A DNA stretch of 64,000 nucleotides from Clostridia bacterium (GCA_017521565.1 JAFXCE010000002.1:25847-89846); one strand, 5' to 3'. Shown: positions 1-8,285, counted from the first letter of the stretch. The notes: generated by a model not told the origin, from the letters alone. Made by a program: numbers and translations.

Positions 1-52
1 TCGCAATCCCAAATTCTGAAAAAAATTATAAAAAAAAGAAGGAAGGAAATAC

Positions 53-136
53 ATGCGCAGCAGAGAAATAATCTTGATTACACATTTTTTCATGATTTCC
101 ATCCTTTACGTTGTCAGGGGTGGATTTAAAAAATAA
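53..136 (+). CDS. possible 27-residue hydrophobic small protein
   Basis: ATG at 53 follows a strong purine-rich ribosome site (GAAGGAAGGAAA, 38-49) and runs 27 codons to TAA at 134. The product would be short and hydrophobic in the middle (ILITHFFMISILYVV), like a membrane micropeptide. The region is much richer in A/T than the rest of the window, and a promoter for the next gene overlaps its end, so it may be chance. No family is recognised. Confidence 0.2.
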   Translation: MRSREIILITHFFMISILYVVRGGFKK

Positions 137-139
137 GAT
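111..139 (+). promoter_or_regulatory. sigma-A promoter for the SNF2 helicase gene
   Basis: TTGTCA at 111-116 and TAAGAT at 134-139 are separated by 17 bp. Transcription would begin near 146, shortly before any of the possible helicase start codons. Confidence 0.5.
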
Positions 140-167
140 GTAAACGCTGCGTGAAATCCATGCAGCT

Positions 168-3100
168 TTGGAATGGGGAAGAAATTTGAATCATCAGGAA
201 ATGGATATGCTCCGGCGGATTACGCCGGAGGAGGAATATCTGGCGGGGCAGTCGCTTTATCGCGCGGGCGGCGTACACCCGATGGAAGAAGAAAGCGGTA
301 TGCTGCGCTATGTCGTAGACGACAATCCGCGGCGCGTGGTGCGCGTGGGCACGAGCGGCAAGCTCTCGGGCCGTTGCTCATGCGATTTTTTCGGAAATGT
401 GCATAAACCCTGCCGTCATCTCGCTGCGGCGATGATGATGGCGATTGCCTCCGGCGCGATTGAGGAAATCCGCCGCCGCCGGGCCAGGGAGAATGCGGGC
501 AGGCTGATGAATACGCTGCAGAGCGCGCTGCCGATGGAGACGCCGCTCGAGCTTGAAATCACACTGCAGCTCATCGGCAGCCAGCCGGTGCGCGTATCCC
601 TTCGCGTGGGGCAGGAACGGATGTATGTCGTTAAGTCCATGGCGCAGTTTCTTCATGCCCTGCAGGCGAAGGAGAGCATGGCCTTTGGCAAGGGCTTTGT
701 GCTCGAGCCGGCGTGGATGGACTTTGTCGGCGTGGATAAAAAGATCATCCGCCTTCTGCAGGATGCGGCCTATGTCTGCCAGCTGGAAGGAAAGCTGGTG
801 CAGACGGGCGTTGAGGCGAAGTATCTGACGATCCCGGAACGCTTTGTGACGAGACTGCTTCAGCTGCTGATGGCAAAGCCCTTCAAGCTCTCCTTCGGGG
901 AGGAAGTTGTTCCAATCACCGGCGTATTCGATGGTCAGGCGGAGCTTTTGTTCGGCGTGACGCTCAGCGGGCGCGAGCTGGAAATCCGCGCGCAGATGCC
1001 CGGCTCGCTCAGGCCCATGAGCCCGGACGGTCAGTTTGTCTTCTGCGAGGGCGACGTGCTGCGTCTGCCTGCGGCGCAGCGGGAAATTGTCCGCGTGATG
1101 CTGGGGAGCGCCAGGGACGGCGTGACGTCTTTCCGATTTGATGCGGCGCAGAGCACGCGCGTCATTTCGGAACTGCTGCCTGCGCTGGAAAGGGCGGGTG
1201 CGGTCACGATCGACGGCGTGCTTGCCGAGCGCATCATCCGCCGGCCGCTCAAGGTCAAGGCATATTTTGACCGGGAGGATCGAACGGTGTTTGCCCGGCT
1301 TGTTTTCCAGTATGGCGATGAGGAGATCGATCCGTTTGCGCCCGCTGTGCAAAAGAGCGCGGATGACGAGCGCGTGCTGATGCTGCGCGACGCCGCGGGC
1401 GAGCGCGCGGCGCTCGATCTGCTGGCGCAGGCGGGCTTTCGGATGCAGAAGGGGCGCGTCGTGCTCAGCGGTCAGGAACCGCTGTACCGCTTCCTGACGG
1501 AGGGTATATATGCCCTGCAGAATACGGCGGAGGTCTATTGCTCGGATGAGTTCCGCAAGCTGACCCCGCGCAAGCCGCATTTCACCGGCATGCTGCGCAT
1601 GCAGGATGGTGCGCTGCAGCTTCAGATGGAGGAAAATGGAGAACCTCAGCCGGAGATTCTGGCGATTCTTCAGGCGCTGCGCGATCAGAAGCGCTATTTC
1701 CGCCTGAAGGACGGCACATTCCTCGATCTGACGGACATGGAGGAATGGCGCGAGCTGGCGGAGGCCGCCGCAGGCGCGCAGGAGCAGGCGGAGGACGATG
1801 TGGATTTCGGGCGGGGGCTGCTTGAAATTGAGTCCTTCCGCGCGGCGTATATGATGAGCCTGCTGGAGGGCGGCCGTCTGCCCGTTGCGGCGGATACGTC
1901 GGTCAGGAATTTTGTATCCGGGATGGAGGCAGAGGGGGAACCCTGCCCTGCTCCGCTTGATACAATGCTGCGTCCCTATCAGATGCGCGGCTTTATGTGG
2001 ATGCAGGCACTTGACAGGCTGCATATGGGCGGCGTGCTCGCCGACGATATGGGCCTTGGCAAGACGCTGCAGGTCATCGCGCTGCTGCTTTGGGCCAAGC
2101 GCCGCGGCGGCGATGCGCGCCCGTCGATCGTCGTTGCGCCGACGTCACTGGTGTATAACTGGATGAGCGAGATCAGACGCTTTGCGCCGGAACTGCGCGT
2201 CATCGCCAGCGAAGGCACGCAGTCCGCCCGCGCGCAGATGATTGCGCAGCTGATGAAGCCGGATTGCGGCGTCGACGTATACATCACATCCTATCCGCTC
2301 ATCCGGCGCGACATCGCTGCGCTGTCAAATATCTCCTTCCGGTTCTCGATTCTCGATGAAGCGCAGTATATCAAGAATGCCATGAGCGTCGGCGCGGGCG
2401 CGGTCAAGCAGCTCAAGGCGCAGACGCGCTTTGCGCTCACCGGCACGCCGATGGAAAACCACCCGGGCGAGCTCTGGTCGATTTTTGACTATGCGCTGCC
2501 GGGTTATCTGCTCTCCTTTGCGCAGTTCATGCATCGCTTCGGCACGGGCGAGGAGACGGATGTCCTGCGCAGGCGCATCCGCCCGTTCCTGCTGCGCCGC
2601 CTCAAGGGCGACGTGCTCAAGGAGCTGCCGGAGAAGAATGAGATCCAAATGATGGCGGACATGACCGAGGAGCAGAGGCGCGTCTATCAGGCGAGCCTGC
2701 TGCGCCTTAAGCCGCAGGTGGAGGGCATGCTCGGCAGAAACCGCATCGAGGTGCTTGCCGCAATCACGGAGCTGCGCCAGATCTGCGGTCATCCGTCCCT
2801 GGTGCTGCCGGATTATGCGGCGTCAAGCGGCAAGCTCGATCTGCTGCTGGATATTCTCCCCGGCTCGCTGGAGGCGGGGCACCGCGCGCTGATCTTCTCT
2901 CAGTTTACGCGCATGCTCAAGATTCTTCAGCGCCGTCTGGAGGCTGTGGGCGTCAGGTGTATGTATCTGGACGGCGAAACGCCCGCCAAGCGCCGCATTG
3001 AGATGGTTGACCAGTTCAACGGCGGCGAGGGCCAGGTTTTCCTGATCTCGCTGAAGGCGGGCGGCTCAGGCCTCAACCTCGTCGGCGCGGATACGGTCAT

Positions 3101-3335
3101 TCACTTTGATCCATGGTGGAATCCCGCTGCGGAGGATCAGGCGACCGACCGCGCGCACCGCATCGGTCAAAAGAATACGGTCAACGTCATCCGCCTGATC
3201 ACGCGCGGCAGCATCGAGGAACAGGTGGTCAAGCTGGGCGAGCGCAAGCGGGAAATGTTTGATCAGATGATCACCGCGGGCGAAGCCATGCCCACGCAGC
3301 TTTCGCAGGAGGATATCCGCGCGCTGTTTGAATGA
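168..3335 (+). CDS. SWIM zinc-finger SNF2-family helicase/ATPase
   Basis: A DNA-dependent ATPase of the SNF2/RapA group, expected to move along or remodel nucleoprotein; the exact bacterial role is unknown. The N-terminus has a SWIM zinc finger (C70, C72, C82, H84: CxC-x9-CxH). The helicase core has Walker A DDMGLGKT near 626-633, DEAQ near 730-733, and the C-terminal SNF2 motifs GGSGLNL and HRIGQ (H997). About 1055 residues is normal for SWIM-SNF2 proteins of Firmicutes. The start is uncertain: TTG at 168 is the longest frame, TTG at 186 has a nearby GGGGAAG (175-181), and ATG at 201 is the first ATG. The gene is monocistronic, with a hairpin at 3339-3369 after it. Confidence 0.92.
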   Translation: MEWGRNLNHQEMDMLRRITPEEEYLAGQSLYRAGGVHPMEEESGMLRYVVDDNPRRVVRVGTSGKLSGRCSCDFFGNVHKPCRHLAAAMMMAIASGAIEEIRRRRARENAGRLMNTLQSALPMETPLELEITLQLIGSQPVRVSLRVGQERMYVVKSMAQFLHALQAKESMAFGKGFVLEPAWMDFVGVDKKIIRLLQDAAYVCQLEGKLVQTGVEAKYLTIPERFVTRLLQLLMAKPFKLSFGEEVVPITGVFDGQAELLFGVTLSGRELEIRAQMPGSLRPMSPDGQFVFCEGDVLRLPAAQREIVRVMLGSARDGVTSFRFDAAQSTRVISELLPALERAGAVTIDGVLAERIIRRPLKVKAYFDREDRTVFARLVFQYGDEEIDPFAPAVQKSADDERVLMLRDAAGERAALDLLAQAGFRMQKGRVVLSGQEPLYRFLTEGIYALQNTAEVYCSDEFRKLTPRKPHFTGMLRMQDGALQLQMEENGEPQPEILAILQALRDQKRYFRLKDGTFLDLTDMEEWRELAEAAAGAQEQAEDDVDFGRGLLEIESFRAAYMMSLLEGGRLPVAADTSVRNFVSGMEAEGEPCPAPLDTMLRPYQMRGFMWMQALDRLHMGGVLADDMGLGKTLQVIALLLWAKRRGGDARPSIVVAPTSLVYNWMSEIRRFAPELRVIASEGTQSARAQMIAQLMKPDCGVDVYITSYPLIRRDIAALSNISFRFSILDEAQYIKNAMSVGAGAVKQLKAQTRFALTGTPMENHPGELWSIFDYALPGYLLSFAQFMHRFGTGEETDVLRRRIRPFLLRRLKGDVLKELPEKNEIQMMADMTEEQRRVYQASLLRLKPQVEGMLGRNRIEVLAAITELRQICGHPSLVLPDYAASSGKLDLLLDILPGSLEAGHRALIFSQFTRMLKILQRRLEAVGVRCMYLDGETPAKRRIEMVDQFNGGEGQVFLISLKAGGSGLNLVGADTVIHFDPWWNPAAEDQATDRAHRIGQKNTVNVIRLITRGSIEEQVVKLGERKREMFDQMITAGEAMPTQLSQEDIRALFE

Positions 3336-3338
3336 GAA

Positions 3339-3369
3339 CGATGCAAGCCTGCTTCGCATTCTTGCATCG
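3339..3369 (+). terminator. hairpin after the SNF2 gene
   Basis: Perfect 9-bp arms CGATGCAAG / CTTGCATCG (3339-3347 and 3361-3369) lie just after the stop codon. There is no good T-run, so termination may be weak. Confidence 0.4.
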
Positions 3370-3373
3370 ATTT

Positions 3374-3600
3374 ACATCATTTTCCTGTGCGCAGTGCGCA
3401 CGACCGGAAAATGATATAGGAAACGGCTTACAGCCGTTCCGGAAACAGTAATAGTCGCAACAATGTTGCTCCTTTACAGTTCTGAGCTTCGACTGTCTGT
3501 TTCGCCCACTGGGCGCGACAGTATTCGCTCCCTCGCACCGCGCATGTCGCTGCTGCGGATTATATTTGAAGGGGCTGCGGCCCCTTCAAGCATCCCTGAG
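3374..3600 (+). repeat. dispersed structured intergenic repeat, copy 1
   Basis: About 227 bp matching 26600-26828 in the same orientation, roughly 80-85 % identical by eye. It is a chain of hairpins: CATTTTCC/GGAAAATG arms at its left end, a stem built on GTAA...TTAC around a GCAAC/GTTGC loop stem, a GCCCACTGGGC hairpin, and at the right end GAAGGGGC/GCCCCTTC. It contains no plausible reading frame. It fills most of the 326-bp gap between the helicase and the HAD gene. Confidence 0.85.
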
Positions 3601-3605
3601 GGCTG

Positions 3606-3635
3606 TTGACGTATTCTGCATAGGTATCGTATAAT
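3606..3635 (+). promoter_or_regulatory. sigma-A promoter for the HAD hydrolase gene
   Basis: TTGACG at 3606-3611 and TATAAT at 3630-3635, 18 bp apart, directly after the repeat. The start codon is 26 bp downstream. Confidence 0.7.
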
Positions 3636-3661
3636 GAACCAAATGACAAGGAGTTTGCGGC

Positions 3662-4303
3662 ATGAAGCACATCATCTGGGATTTTAACGGTACACTGCTG
3701 TGTGATGCGCAGCTGGGCGTTGAATGCGATAATCATGTCTTTGACACGCTCGGTCTGCCGCGGATCACGATTTCGGATTACCGCAGGCATATGACCATGC
3801 CCGTGCGCGATTTTTATACGGCGCTGGGCGTGGATCTGAACATATATAAATATGAGACGATCAGCCGGATCTGGCTGGATATGTTCAATCAGCATGCGGT
3901 GGATGTGGGGCTCGTGCCGGGCGTGCTTCATGTGATTGCGCAGGCAAAGGCGCTGGGATATACGCAGTCGATCCTCTCCGCATCGTATGAAAAATCGCTG
4001 CTGGAGCAGTGCACGGCGCTGGGGCTTGTGCCGTATATGGAAGCGATCGGCGGGCTTGGCGACGAGAGCGCACAGAAAAAGACCGATATCGGCAGGAAGC
4101 AGATGGCGCAGCTCGGCCTTGAAGGACGGGAGACGGTGCTCATCGGCGACATGGTGGCCGACAGCGAGCTCGCCGGCGTGCTGGGCGTCGGCTGTATTCT
4201 GGTGCCGTGGGGGCATAATGATGAAGCCCGCCTTGCGGCAACGGGACGGGACGTGGCGCGCAGCTGCGAAGAACTGATAAAGATGCTCGCGCAGATGCGA
4301 TAA
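3662..4303 (+). CDS. HAD-superfamily hydrolase (phosphoglycolate phosphatase-like)
   Basis: 213 residues, the usual size for a small cytoplasmic HAD phosphatase. Motif I is D7-F-N9-G-T, so the second, acid/base aspartate of the typical DxDGT is Asn here. The late acidic motif IGDMVADSELA is present. The cap region lies between residues about 15 and 90. The start is ATG 3662 with AAGGAG upstream (3650-3655). The substrate is not predictable, and the D-to-N change makes ordinary phosphatase chemistry less certain. It has its own promoter and is followed by a short palindromic repeat before radC. Confidence 0.8.
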   Translation: MKHIIWDFNGTLLCDAQLGVECDNHVFDTLGLPRITISDYRRHMTMPVRDFYTALGVDLNIYKYETISRIWLDMFNQHAVDVGLVPGVLHVIAQAKALGYTQSILSASYEKSLLEQCTALGLVPYMEAIGGLGDESAQKKTDIGRKQMAQLGLEGRETVLIGDMVADSELAGVLGVGCILVPWGHNDEARLAATGRDVARSCEELIKMLAQMR

Positions 4304-4311
4304 ATGGTTAT

Positions 4312-4335
4312 GGAGGGGCAAAGCCCCTCCCCTAC
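4312..4335 (+). repeat. short palindromic repeat (GGGGAGGGGC family), copy 1
   Basis: A self-complementary 24-bp element (GAGGGGC / GCCCCTC arms) between the HAD gene and radC. Near-identical copies lie at 6590-6614 (opposite orientation), 19516-19540 and 19570-19594. Confidence 0.75.
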
Positions 4336-4364
4336 AAAAAACAATGGTGGATGGAGGAAGATTC

Positions 4365-5177
4365 ATGCTGGAAAAGAATGAAAAGAAATCCATCCACGCA
4401 GGACACAGAGAGCGCCTGCGTGAGCGGATGCGCAGGGAAGGGCTTGCGTCGTTTTCCGAGCATGAGGTATTGGAGCTGCTTTTGACCTATGCAATCCCGC
4501 AGCGGGACGTCAATCCGCTGGCGCATGAGCTGATTGCCCGTTTCGGCAGCCTGAGCAACGTGCTCAATGCCGAGGAGGAAGAGCTTCTTCGCGTCGGCGG
4601 CGTTGGCAAAAACGCCGCGCTGCTGCTGAGCATGATGCCGCAGCTGATGCGCTATTATCAGCTTAATACGCTGGGGAATAAACCTGTGATCCTCAATCTG
4701 TCGGATGCAAGGGCATACTGCGAGCCGCTGTTTCTTGGCGCCAGTCAGGAGCATCTTTACATGGTCTGCATGGATCAGGGCGGGCGCGTGCAGCATTTGT
4801 CGCTCATGCACAGCGGAACGGCGGATGAGGTGGCGATCTATCCGCAGCTGATTGCCAAGACGGCGCTGCGCTACAATGCATTTGCGGTGCTTCTGGCGCA
4901 TAATCATCCCAGCGGCATGATCTATCCTTCACAGGCGGATATGGATTCCACATGCGCCGTGGTGGCGGCGCTTTCCGCCATCGGGATCAAGCTGGTGGAT
5001 CATCTGATTTTTGCCGGCGGTGAATCGTATTCAATGATCCGCTCGAGCATCTATGGCGATATGGCGCAGGCGGAGGATGTTTCCTACATTCTCAAGAGCC
5101 GGAGCGTGCCGGGCGAACGCGGAAGACTGCGAGAAATTCAGGATGGATGGATCTATCTGACTGCCGGGGATTTCTGA
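4365..5177 (+). CDS. radC: RadC family JAB-domain protein
   Basis: 270 residues. The N-terminal helix-hairpin-helix region (GGVGKNAALL) is followed by the MPN+/JAMM domain with H179-N-H181-P-S-G and a downstream Asp, the expected zinc ligands. RadC proteins are widespread and resemble metal-dependent hydrolases; the historical DNA-repair role is not well supported. ATG 4365 is chosen over ATG 4344 because GGAGGA at 4354-4359 is correctly spaced only for 4365. The DUF218 protein gene follows after 24 bp and rsmG overlaps that gene, so the three are probably co-transcribed. Confidence 0.93.
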   Translation: MLEKNEKKSIHAGHRERLRERMRREGLASFSEHEVLELLLTYAIPQRDVNPLAHELIARFGSLSNVLNAEEEELLRVGGVGKNAALLLSMMPQLMRYYQLNTLGNKPVILNLSDARAYCEPLFLGASQEHLYMVCMDQGGRVQHLSLMHSGTADEVAIYPQLIAKTALRYNAFAVLLAHNHPSGMIYPSQADMDSTCAVVAALSAIGIKLVDHLIFAGGESYSMIRSSIYGDMAQAEDVSYILKSRSVPGERGRLREIQDGWIYLTAGDF

Positions 5178-5201
5178 TGAGGGAAAAAGGAGAATGCTGC
5201 A

Positions 5202-5792
5202 TTGAAACAGGCCATAGTAAGGAGGCTGCTGATGGGCTTTGTGGCGCTTTTGCTGCTGGGCGTTTTCTGCGCAGCGGGGTTGATGGGCTTTGTCTACTAT
5301 AAGGAAACGCATCTGCCGCCTGTCGGCGATTCGGATGTGATCATCGTCCTTGGCGCGCAGGTGAAGGCGGACGGCACGCCCAGCGTGGCGCTTGAGCGCA
5401 GGCTGACCGCAGCGCTTGAAAGCTATCAGGCGGACAGACAGCTGATCATCGTCTGCGGCGCGCAGGGATCAAACGAACCCAGAGCCGAGGGCGATGTGAT
5501 GCGCGACTGGCTGGTTGCGCGCGGCGTACCGGAAGGCGACGTCGTGGCGGAGACCGCGTCGTTCAACACCAGGGAAAACCTGACCTATGCAAAGGCAATC
5601 ATGGAGCACCGGGGCCTTGAAAACGCGCTGATTGTGACCAGCGATTATCACGTCGCGCGGGCGCTGGCGCTATGCGGTCAGGTGGGCATTTCCGCCGTAG
5701 GAAAGGGCAGCCCGTCAAAGCCCGAGTATTTCATCAAAAACCACTTCAGAGAGGGGCTCAGCTGGATCAAGTTCTGGCTGGAAAGCAGATGA
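5202..5792 (+). CDS. DUF218 / YdcF-SanA family membrane protein
   Basis: 196 residues with one N-terminal membrane helix (about 10-32, rich in L/V/G/F) and then the DUF218 fold: VIIVLGAQ, a TPS..ALERRL segment, an ENLTYAK segment and SDYHVARAL near the end. The family (SanA, ElyC, YdcF) is linked to envelope integrity in other bacteria, with the domain outside the membrane. The start is TTG 5202 with AAGGAG at 5187-5192; the nearby ATG at 5194 closes at once. The stop overlaps the start of rsmG (ATGATGA), suggesting coupled translation. Confidence 0.85.
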   Translation: MKQAIVRRLLMGFVALLLLGVFCAAGLMGFVYYKETHLPPVGDSDVIIVLGAQVKADGTPSVALERRLTAALESYQADRQLIIVCGAQGSNEPRAEGDVMRDWLVARGVPEGDVVAETASFNTRENLTYAKAIMEHRGLENALIVTSDYHVARALALCGQVGISAVGKGSPSKPEYFIKNHFREGLSWIKFWLESR

Positions 5793-6508
5793 TGAACAGA
5801 GAGAGACTGACAAGCGGCCTTGAAATGATGGGCGTCGCCTTTGACCAGACGGCCATTGAGCGCTTTGAGGCGTTTCATGCGATTCTGGATGAATACAATC
5901 AGAAGATGGACCTGACGGCCGTTCTTGATGAGGATGAGCGCATTGACCGTCATGATCTGGACAGCGCCGCGCCGCTGGCAAAGGGGCTGCTGCTGCCGGA
6001 CAGCAAGGTCATCGACGTGGGGACAGGCGCGGGCTTCCCGGGTATGCCGCTGCTGATTCTGCGCCCGGATCTGAAGATGACGTTTCTGGACGCACTGAAC
6101 AAGCGCATCCTCTTCCTCGAGGACGCGCTCAGGCGGCTTGGCCTCAAGGCTGAAACGCTCCATGCGCGCGCCGAGGATGCAGCCAGAATGCCGGCGCATC
6201 GCGAGATGTACGATGCGGCGGTTTCCCGCGCGGTGGCGTCGGCTGCCGTGCTGCAGGAGCTGACGCTGCCCTTTGTCAGGCAGGGCGGAACAGCGATTGC
6301 ATGGAAGGGCCCGGGCGTGCAGGATGAGATGGTCGCGGCGAAGCGCGCGGCGTTTGTGCTGGGCGGCACGGTGCGCGGCGTAGAAAGCGCGCCCGTTCCG
6401 CGCAGGGACGATTGGGCGCATTGCCTGCTGATCACCGACAAGACCGGAAAAACCCCGAAGGCTTATCCGCGCAAGGCGGGAACGCCGAATAAAAAGCCGC
6501 TGGCATAA
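5789..6508 (+). CDS. rsmG: 16S rRNA (guanine-N7) methyltransferase RsmG
   Basis: 239 residues, the usual length of RsmG (GidB), which methylates G527 of 16S rRNA using S-adenosylmethionine; loss gives low-level streptomycin resistance in other species. The SAM-binding glycine motif is DVGTGAGFPGMPLLI. The start is ATG 5789 (or 5792), overlapping the stop of the upstream DUF218 gene. A longer in-frame extension upstream lies wholly inside that gene and is rejected. A copy of the GGTGGACGGGGGAAC hairpin repeat begins 4 nt after the stop. Confidence 0.95.
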   Translation: MMNRERLTSGLEMMGVAFDQTAIERFEAFHAILDEYNQKMDLTAVLDEDERIDRHDLDSAAPLAKGLLLPDSKVIDVGTGAGFPGMPLLILRPDLKMTFLDALNKRILFLEDALRRLGLKAETLHARAEDAARMPAHREMYDAAVSRAVASAAVLQELTLPFVRQGGTAIAWKGPGVQDEMVAAKRAAFVLGGTVRGVESAPVPRRDDWAHCLLITDKTGKTPKAYPRKAGTPNKKPLA

Positions 6509-6511
6509 GAC

Positions 6512-6543
6512 AGGCTGGTGGACGGGGGAACCTTTTTCCCGCC
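6512..6543 (+). repeat. GGTGGACGGGGGAAC hairpin repeat, copy 1
   Basis: A 32-bp element, nearly identical to 39947-39977. Inner arms GGGGGAA / TTTCCC can form a hairpin followed by CGCC. Both copies begin a few nucleotides after a stop codon (rsmG here, ybaK there). Confidence 0.75.
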
Positions 6544-6589
6544 GCGACCGATTTGATTTTCGTTCTATTGAAGCTTTATATCCCCCTAT

Positions 6590-6614
6590 GTAGGGGAGGG
6601 GCTCTGCTCCTCCC
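6590..6614 (-). repeat. short palindromic repeat (GGGGAGGGGC family), copy 2
   Basis: 25 bp whose reverse complement is identical to 19516-19540. It lies between rsmG and the BofC-like gene. Confidence 0.8.
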
Positions 6615-6672
6615 AAAGGCAATCAAAGAAAAATTTACCCTCATTTCTTTTTCAAAAGCAGCGCACACTGTG

Positions 6673-7344
6673 ATGGAAAAGGAGATGAGGGTTTTGTTTT
6701 CGGAATTCTTGGGCAGACCGTATCGTTTTTTGATTATGGCGGGCGTTCTGGCGGCGCTTTTGTGCCTGTTCCCTGCGAGGGTGGAGGAACCGCAGGAGAT
6801 GAAGATGGAAGAGCAGAACGTCGCTTCTGCGCAGACGGAAATCGGCGCTGCGCCTGTAGAGACGCTGTTTCCGCAGGGAACGAACACGCCGGTTCTGCCC
6901 GGGCTGCCTGCCGGCGCGGATCTCTCCGAGCGCACGGGCAGCGGATGCTACCTGCACAGGACGCTGTATTATGCGCCCTGCGGGCACAGCGTACAGCGCA
7001 GGGATAAGATGCCCGCTCAGCTTGTCGGCCTCTCTCGCGAAGCGCTCGAGGCGCAGATTGCCGGGGTGATTCCCGGCGCGGCGGTAACGGGCTTTTCCGC
7101 GTCGGAGGTGGATATTGCGCTCAGCACGGAGATTCCCTGTCCGCTGCACTGGGTGCTGCGCGGCGGGGAGGACGGCATGCTTGTCGTGATGCAGAATGTA
7201 AGCGGGGAAGCGCTTGAGGTGGTGCGAAAGACGGAGGTATTCACGCGGGACGCGCCGGAGGACGATCTTGCGGCGCTGCTTCAGGGAAGAATGTTTGACG
7301 ATGTGCAGGCGCTTGAGGGATATCTGGAGAGCCTGAGCAGCTGA
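6673..7344 (+). CDS. BofC-like protein with N-terminal membrane anchor
   Basis: About 223 residues from ATG 6673. A single membrane segment (FLIMAGVLAALLCLF) precedes a low-complexity linker and a C-terminal domain with the pattern seen in BofC C-terminal-domain proteins: CGHS, LVGLSREAL, a DGMLVV strand and a closing PEDDLAALLQG...LEGYLESL segment. In Bacillus, BofC is an intermembrane inhibitor of the SpoIVB protease in sigma-K activation. By inference this one sits outside the membrane and may act in sporulation. AAAAGGAG (6677-6684) lies inside the frame, so a TTG at 6694 could be the true start. The assignment rests on pattern memory, not on an alignment. Confidence 0.6.
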   Translation: MEKEMRVLFSEFLGRPYRFLIMAGVLAALLCLFPARVEEPQEMKMEEQNVASAQTEIGAAPVETLFPQGTNTPVLPGLPAGADLSERTGSGCYLHRTLYYAPCGHSVQRRDKMPAQLVGLSREALEAQIAGVIPGAAVTGFSASEVDIALSTEIPCPLHWVLRGGEDGMLVVMQNVSGEALEVVRKTEVFTRDAPEDDLAALLQGRMFDDVQALEGYLESLSS

Positions 7345-7424
7345 AAAGGATTATCTCATGGTATAAGGGAAACCGCGCAAAGTGACATTTGGGACATGCA
7401 GGCGTATCGTTGAACGGTTATCTG

Positions 7425-7453
7425 TTGAGAAGCAATCCGCACCCTGATAAAAT
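7425..7453 (+). promoter_or_regulatory. sigma-A promoter for the TetR gene
   Basis: TTGAGA at 7425-7430 and TAAAAT at 7448-7453 with a 17-bp spacer, about 75 bp before the start codon. Confidence 0.6.
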
Positions 7454-7527
7454 CATACCATCGACAGAAATGGAATGCGGGATGATCGTATATCTCTCAG
7501 CATGACATCGTACAGGGAGGAAACGCG

Positions 7528-8112
7528 ATGCGCATCGTCAAGAAACCGGAGGAACGCAAGGCGGAAATGGTGGCCGCTGCGTCGAAACTGTTTGCACAGC
7601 AGGGCTTTGTGAAAACGTCCGTAGCGGAGATTGTGACCGCGGTGGATGTGGCCAAGGGACTGTTTTATTATTATTTTACGACGAAGGATGACATGGTCAA
7701 GGCCGTCGTGGAAGGGTATTGCAGCTATCTGGGCGCACAGGCGCAGGAGATTGCCGAAGGCGAGGGCACGGCAAAGGAGAAGCTTCTGCGGCTGAAGCAG
7801 CATGATATGTGGGCGGAGTGCTTCACCCAGCCGATGCTGGCGGATCTGTGCCTGCCGCAGCATGCGGCGCTGTACAGCGATATGTGCGACCGGGTGGTCA
7901 ATCACATTGGCCCAGCCCTTCACCTGATTGCTGCGCAGGCGATGCGCGAGCGCGGCATGGACGACGCGCATGCGCAGCAGATGTCCGGCGTGATGCTGTA
8001 CGGCGTGCTGATGATGGCGCGCCGGGGGAATATGAGCATGGAAGGCGCGGCGGAGATGTTTTCCCGCATGACGGGCCTGGACTCCCTTGCCAATGCGGCA
8101 GAGCATGGCTGA
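7528..8112 (+). CDS. TetR/AcrR family transcriptional regulator
   Basis: 194 residues. The N-terminal TetR helix-turn-helix is clear (AASKLFAQQGFVKTSVAEIV...KGLFYYYFTTKDDMVKAVVE, residues about 14-60). The C-terminal ligand domain is not diagnostic. The start is ATG 7528 with GGGAGGAA upstream. The target is unknown: the downstream flavoprotein gene has an independent strong promoter and is separated by a terminator, and the upstream gene is a BofC-like protein. It may act in trans or regulate itself. Confidence 0.9.
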   Translation: MRIVKKPEERKAEMVAAASKLFAQQGFVKTSVAEIVTAVDVAKGLFYYYFTTKDDMVKAVVEGYCSYLGAQAQEIAEGEGTAKEKLLRLKQHDMWAECFTQPMLADLCLPQHAALYSDMCDRVVNHIGPALHLIAAQAMRERGMDDAHAQQMSGVMLYGVLMMARRGNMSMEGAAEMFSRMTGLDSLANAAEHG

Positions 8113-8165
8113 AACGGCGCAGAGCAAGACGCTTTCATATAGATACCTCCTCTTCTCTTACAGGG

Positions 8166-8195
8166 AAACCGCTGCAGACGCTGCAGCGGTTTTTC
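8166..8195 (+). terminator. rho-independent terminator of the TetR gene
   Basis: CCGCTGCAG / CTGCAGCGG arms followed by TTTTT. Confidence 0.8.
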
Positions 8196-8256
8196 TGCGT
8201 CCGCCCGGGGCAGGTGTGAAGCATATACAGAAAAAAATGAAAAAAGAGGAAAGTGA

Positions 8257-8285
8257 TTGACAATGCATTCACAAAATTATACAAT
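8257..8285 (+). promoter_or_regulatory. strong sigma-A promoter for the secreted flavoprotein
   Basis: TTGACA (8257-8262), 17-bp spacer, TACAAT (8280-8285), one mismatch from consensus. It rules out the ATG codons upstream of 8285 as starts of the next gene. Confidence 0.85.

Noticed and set aside
3374..3600. CRISPR array or known riboswitch in the dispersed repeat
   Set aside because: No regular repeat-spacer pattern, and neither copy is in the leader of a shared metabolic gene class; I recognise no riboswitch core.
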